DNA of 64,000 nucleotides from Kuschelorhynchus macadamiae (taxonomy: Eukaryota > Arthropoda > Insecta > Coleoptera > Curculionidae). Below, in pieces: positions 56,933 through 64,000 of the stretch; position 1 is the first letter of the stretch, and each line of letters starts with the position of its first letter. Where the stretch lies: positions 1,179,501 through 1,243,500 of the forward strand of contig JAUTXW010000056.1 in the NCBI GenBank assembly GCA_030620095.1, given 5' to 3'. A program made the translations under genes and the position numbers. Below the pieces are notes generated by a model that made no database searches, was not told the origin of the DNA, and was given only the letters and a program-made list of their open reading frames with translations.

Positions 56933-57794
56933 GTACATTCTTCAAAAGTTTTATAAAATCCATGTCATTTTTATTTTATTAGAATATCACTTCAGAAAAA
57001 TCAAGTAGGTACCTTGGCAAAATGCAAGATTGCAATAAAAAAAGCTGCGATTCAGACATTTTCAAGACCAATTAATAAACAGAATAACAAATTTGTCTTA
57101 GAAGAAGATTCTTTCATCTAGAGTGTAAAAATTTTCTATACAAATGCTCGAATAATACACAGGTTGAGTCAAAAAAAGTAATGTTTAAGTTTTCCCATTA
57201 ACATGCATGTAGCTTGGCAAAGTTTCAGCAAAAAAGCTGCAATTCGGTCAATTTTAGAGATAAATCGATGAATAAAAAACAAAATACTCACAAAAACGGA
57301 TCGTTTATATAGGGTGTAAAAAGTTTCTATACCATTCCTCAACTAATACACAGGGCAAGTCAAAAAGCATGGTTCGAGCTTTTTCATTATTATCCAAGAA
57401 TCTTTGAGAACGTTTTAAGTTGTATCATTTCTGCTGGAAGACAAAGGTACTATCTACCTACGAAAGAAAATTTCTTCAAAATCGTACTATCTACCTGCGA
57501 AAGAAAATTTCTTCAAAATCGGTCCACTGGTTTAAAAGATGCAAGACAATGGCCAAAAATCAAGTGCGTCACTTTTTTTGGAACTGAGTATATGTTTATC
57601 AAATCAATTGAAATTACGAAATAAAGCTTAAACTATAAAGTGGCCTAAAAAACAAGTGATTAAATCCTTCGTTCAACGATTCTATTAACAATAGTCTAGT
57701 GACAGTTTAATTCAGGTTTGCATATATTCAGTTAGTTAAGTTAAAAAAAATTGGAATATATATAATTGACAAGAGGACAAATGGACTAAAAATT

Positions 57795-58335
57795 GAAAGA
57801 TATGAAAAAAAGTCACTCGTGATAAAAGTTTTTGCTTCAAAAATTAATAAGGTTGGCGTTATTAAAAATTTTAATTTTTTGTACATGCATAAACACTATA
57901 CAAATTTTGAGTAAGACTAAAAATGTCTCATTTTGCAAGATATGAGAAAAAGTCACTCTTGATAAAAGTTTTGCTTGAAAAATAAATAAGGTCCGAGTTT
58001 AGTTTTTTATACAAGGGGCTTAAAAATACAAAAATGTTATTTTGCGTAAGAGTGAAATTGTTTCATTTTGCAAGAAAAAAAGTCACTCTTGATAAAAGTT
58101 TTTGCTTCAAAAATAAATAAGGTTGGCGTTATCAAAACTTTAATTTTTTATACAGGGGGCATAATAAATACAAAACTACTATTTTGCGTAAAAGTAAAAA
58201 TGTCTCATTTTGCAAGATACGAAAAAAAGGCACTCTTGATAAAATTTTTTGCTTCAAAAATAAATAAGGTTCGCCTTATCAAAAATTTATTTTTTTTATA
58301 TAAGGGGCAAAAAAATACTGCGTAAAAAGTACACT
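57795..58335 (+). repeat. Tandem repeat, unit about 130-147 bp, four copies
   Basis: AGTCACTC(T/G)TGATAAAAGT starts at 57811, 57951, 58081 and (as AGGCACTC) 58228. Each is followed by GCTTCAAAAA(T/A)AATAAGGT and TTTTATACA(A/G)GGG, then a TCATTTTGCAAGA block. It lies about 200 bp right of the Tc1-like element. Confidence 0.8.
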
Positions 58336-58869
58336 GATCTATAATTTTCTCTCAAAAGTACAAATATTAAATACGTTCTGAATTAAACCCCAAGCAAAAA
58401 TACAAGATTTCGTCACAAGATTTAAAATTAAGAGTATTAGTTTTATCACATTACTTCCCAAATATTCTTAAGCACACCTTTAATCAGAGCACCTACTAGT
58501 TTGTAGAATAATTATAACATTAAGGGCCAGTATTTTCATCCCCAAATAACTTTATTCTTCGAATATTTACCGTGGAAACGATTGTTGGGGCAATTGTAAC
58601 CATATGTCTTTATATCATGAAATAATTATTATTTAATATAAAATAGTTCTTATCAAAATGTATTAAATAATTATAATTCAAAATACGTCTTATTGAAGCG
58701 TAATTTGTAAATACCACAAACATTTAATTAAGCTAAAAATAATTAAACTAAGCTATCCTTAGATATCTGAAGGAATTTCTGATATCTTCCCGCGGGTTAT
58801 TGAATGGATAGCCTGGGTAATTCTGCCTTTTATCGCTTCAATATTAAGTCAAAGTTAAGTCAGGGCTTC
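58336..58869. other. No gene recognised
   Basis: AT-rich with no motif seen. Confidence 0.45.
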
Positions 58870-59620
58870 TTGGGGAGTCACAAAATTGGTCCGTTTCTTT
58901 CAATCCATCCTGTGCCAAATTTGCGGTTAAGCCATTCTGTTACTTCACGAGCGCAATGTGCTGAAAAACCATCATGTTGAAAATATATTTTTAGGCGAGA
59001 ATTTAATGCAAATTTTCAAGTTCATTGCTAAAAATTGTATCCAGCATTTCTAAGCACGATATTCTATTGCAGGCGTTATTGTAGAAATGTGAGCCTATAG
59101 GCCATGGACAGATATCGCGCACCACAGGTTCACTTTTGTATTATATAGTCTTCGTCATTATTCTAAATTCGGGGTTTTCTTAAAACCAGTACCTGACGTA
59201 CTCGGATTTTGCAGTTCCATTGGTAGAAAATGTTTCTTCATCAGAAAATATAATAAACTTAAAAAAAAATCAATATTTTCGCTTAAATTTTTGTCTTCTC
59301 CCCACAAACAAAATTCTAATCTTTTCGCTTCATTTCCTTCTTCCAACGTATTATTAAAGTGGGGTTTGAACGGAAATATTAATTTTCTTTTAAAATCGTC
59401 TGCAAACTGAATGAAACTTTTTTGTCAACTGCTAGCTGTTTAGCACGATTTCTAAGGGACATGACTGGAGTTTCTCTAACAGATTAAAGAACTGAAACTC
59501 TGGCTGTGTCGTTATGGCCATATCTCTTCTTCCCGTTTGTTTAAGGTCCAAAAGATAACCAGTTCTTTGGAACATTTTTATCGTGTTCCGGATTTCCATC
59601 CGAGTTATATTTATATCAGT
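58870..59620 (-). pseudogene. Heavily decayed mariner-like transposase
   Basis: Minus strand, in order: ITRMEIRNTIKMFQRTGYLL (about 59615-59560, helix-turn-helix), RLEFCLWGEDKNLSENI, IIFSDEETFSTNGTAKSEYV (first Asp, about 59230), VNLWCAISVHGL, QHDGFSAHCAREVTEWLN (second Asp, about 58975) and GTGWIERNGPI. Each piece is in a different frame. It belongs to the same broad group as the copies at 26.3 and 47.8 kb. Confidence 0.65.
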
Positions 59621-59769
59621 AATTCCAACTTACATTCTTTATGAATTTATAGAACTAGAAACTATGAAATATGAAAAAAATTTCAATTGAATAAAATACA
59701 AAATCAAAAAAAATATCAAAATTAATAATCAAAAAATAACGTTAAAATCAACGCATCTTCCTGACTTGA

Positions 59770-62274
<2,505 letters not shown>

Positions 62275-62851
62275 TAACTTAACAACCTGTATACGAACAA
62301 ATCTTAATCCCATAATTTATGATCAGTAGTTATACCGTTATTACTAGTATTAGGAAGTATGGATAAAGGGAGTGACAAAAGTTAGCTAGAATGTATCAAA
62401 CACTAACTTAACGTATTCTATATATTTTACTATAATTCGCTTTTGGAATTATGTCAGGGGTAAGATAATTAAGGTGTACCAGCTGTGATAAAACTTTTTT
62501 GCCGAAACGATTTTTTCATTTCTACTCTAACCAATGTATTTGTCTTGATATAGGGTATTCGTTTTTAATTCCAAAAGAGTTATACAGGGTATTTAATTGA
62601 TGATGATATTAAAATGCAGGTCGTAATTTCATAATTAAGTTTAGGCCAAAAATTCATATAAACAAACATGTGACCGCAAAGCTGTCGTTTTGAGGGTATT
62701 TAAAATTGATTCTTTTCATTTCTCGAGAAGTTCTCAAGACATTTCCTGAGATACCTCGTACATGTTCCTCGAGATTTAAATCCTTCAAAGTGGATACACT
62801 GTATGCTGTGAGCAATTCCTTTAAAATTCCAGTAATAATAATAGAAACATC

Positions 62852-63291
62852 TACAGGGTGTTACTTTCTCCCAAGTGGCCACCCCTTTTACCCCCCTCTC
62901 ATCCTCGATATATTTTACTGCGGTGCCACGGATTTTTACAACTAATAATTTAAATTCCTTACTCTATTGTGTAATTTTTTAGTGTCTTAGAATTTTTCCA
63001 TATTTTGTACCGTTTAGAAATTATCTAGCAAAGTTTCCATTCAAGCTCATAATTGCATTAAAATTAGAATTTTACCGTTTCTCCGTCTTCCATATGCCTA
63101 GATATATACATGAATGAAAACTTTGCTAAATCATTTCTAAACGGTACAAAATATCGAAAAAAACCAAGAGACCAAAAAGTTACAGAACAGAATATGCAAT
63201 TTAAATTTGCAAAAATGGGCAGTTGCGTCACAGTAAAAATTCCGGGCGAGGCTAAAAGGCGTCGAGACCTGGTTAAAAGGAATACCCTGTA
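62852..63291. mobile_element. Foldback MITE of 440 bp with TACAGGGT ends
   Basis: It begins TACAGGGTGTTACTTT and ends GGAATACCCTGTA. The arms of about 190 bp are inverted copies, clearest at ATTTTGTACCGTTTAGAAAT (63003) against its complement (63133-63152). The loop lies near 63045-63110. TA at both ends fits a Tc1/mariner-type target. The two 60-residue frames are by-products. Confidence 0.75.
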
Positions 63292-63429
63292 GATTGTAAA
63301 ATGTAAACTGTATTATAGCCATTTCAAAGGCATTACTTACAACATACAGTGTATTAAATTTGAATGATTTATCTCTAGAAACGCACGAGGTCTAAGAAAA
63401 AAATTAACTTTAACATCGTATATCTCAAA

Positions 63430-63715
63430 AACGAAGGGTTTGCGGATACATGTTTATGAACTTTTAGCCCTAAAATGAGCTGAAATACTACGCCCTGATT
63501 TTGTAGTCATTAATCAATAACATTCTGTATAACTCCTTTGTGGTTAAAAACGGATACTTTCTATCAAGACTAATAAAACGGCTTGCGAACACATGTTTAT
63601 GAACTTTTAGCCCTAAAATGAGCTATAAAACTACGCCCTGAATTTTTAGCCATTAATGAATTAACACCCTGTATCACTCCTTTGGGATTAAAAACGGATA
63701 CCCCTATCGAGACTA
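63430..63715 (+). repeat. Tandem repeat, unit about 140 bp, two copies
   Basis: ACATGTTTATGAACTTTTAG, CCCTAAAATGAGCT and AACGGATAC occur at 63449-63560 and again at 63590-63703, in the same orientation and well conserved. Confidence 0.8.
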
Positions 63716-63854
63716 ATAAAACGGCTAGAGTAAAAATGAAAAAACCGTTTTGGCAAAAAATCCTACTTTCTAACACCATTCGCTAGGGATTCCATTGGCT
63801 TTAAAGCCAATGTTAATACTAATGATAACGGTATAACTAGTGATCATAAATTAT

Positions 63855-64000
63855 GTAATTAAGAGTTGTTTTGTATACAGATTATTGTGCTAACGCTCCA
63901 CTTGTACGAAAATATTAAAATTTTCATAGAAACCATTGCAAACAAATAAAAGTAATTAAGAGTTGTTTTGTATACAGATTAATGTGCTAACGCTCCACTT
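63855..64000 (+). repeat. 97-bp tandem repeat at window edge
   Basis: GTAATTAAGAGTTGTTTTGT starts at 63855 and 63952. The following 49 bases visible in both copies differ at one position (ATTATTG versus ATTAATG). The second unit is cut by the window end. Confidence 0.8.

Larger units (their letters stand above)
55116..57590 (+). mobile_element. Tc1-like (DD34E) element with very long inverted arms
   Basis: The ends are (TA)CACTTAGTTCCAAAAAAA at 55116 and the inverse ending GGAACTGAGTA at 57590, each flanked by TA. The arms match across terminal blocks (ACTTGATTTTTG, CTCAAAGATTCTT, CCCTGTGTATTAGTTGAGG and TTATCTCTAAAATTGACCGA). They match further inward into an inverted copy of the transposase 3' end (55546-55790 versus about 56690-56935). 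The right arm also holds a subterminal repeat of about 187 bp in two copies (about 57005-57390) and a 37-bp duplication (57448-57522). One broken transposase lies between. Confidence 0.82.
62275..63900. repeat. Inverted repeat pair enclosing about 1.45 kb
   Basis: 62285-62372 (CTGTATAC, CATAATTTATGATCA, TAGTTATACCGTTAT) pairs with the inverse at 63803-63880. The segment between includes a complete MITE and a tandem repeat. The pair could be the ends of one element. Confidence 0.55.

Overview
The window is AT-rich eukaryotic nuclear DNA, almost certainly from an insect (possibly a beetle; the order is a guess). It holds no recognisable bacterial, organellar or viral gene block. Nearly everything that can be named is mobile DNA: non-LTR retrotransposons with an endonuclease plus reverse transcriptase, IS630/Tc1/mariner and hAT DNA transposons, a Penelope-like fragment, foldback elements, MITEs, diffuse repeat families and long (TA)n tracts. 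Host coding sequence is at most three short, uncertain exon-like segments, near 15.5 kb (minus), 36.1 kb (plus) and 42.5 kb (plus).

Left part (1-15 kb). A dispersed repeat (family A) is split by a 3.0 kb TA-target DNA transposon at 3131-6153. A second copy of the same repeat at 14265-14830 on the opposite strand preserves the unoccupied site. The insertion carries a broken transposase with DD82E spacing, a large foldback and a MITE-like end. A 5'-truncated LINE with an intact ORF2 lies at 6580-9580, followed by a decayed LINE of another lineage (10.05-12.65 kb, minus) and an inverted-repeat element (13.2-14.2 kb).

Middle (15-36 kb). The best-preserved feature is a full-length CR1-group-like LINE on the minus strand (20361 to about 25470). 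Both ORFs are intact: ORF1 has a PHD-like zinc finger and ORF2 has EN plus RT. It sits inside one copy of a tandem repeat of about 266 bp. It is followed by a decayed mariner-like element with long terminal inverted repeats (about 25.99-27.59 kb), several dispersed repeats rich in GCCGCCAT motifs, and a decayed LINE (35.7 to 32.6 kb, minus). That LINE is apparently interrupted by a degraded copy of a multicopy arthropod protein family (33.4-35.15 kb) whose 3' end is triplicated.

Right part (36-64 kb). A hAT-type element at 37532-38647 has a perfect 8-bp target duplication. Then come a foldback at 39.2-39.7 kb, another decayed LINE (40.9-42.2 kb, minus), a decayed hAT transposase with TTF-type finger (44.2-45.6 kb), mariner and Tc1 remnants (47.8-49.4 kb), and long (TA)n tracts. 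A Tc1-like DD34E element at 55116-57590 has inverted arms that include the end of its own transposase. Beyond it lie tandem repeats, a mariner remnant, a Penelope-like RT fragment ending exactly at a (TA)n tract, a 440-bp foldback MITE and a 97-bp tandem repeat running off the window edge.

The two LINE ORF2s and the one LINE ORF1 are intact reading frames. Every other transposase or RT is broken. I found no convincing new multi-gene system. The main interest is element architecture: nesting, an empty site, terminal-repeat structure and 3'-end sharing.
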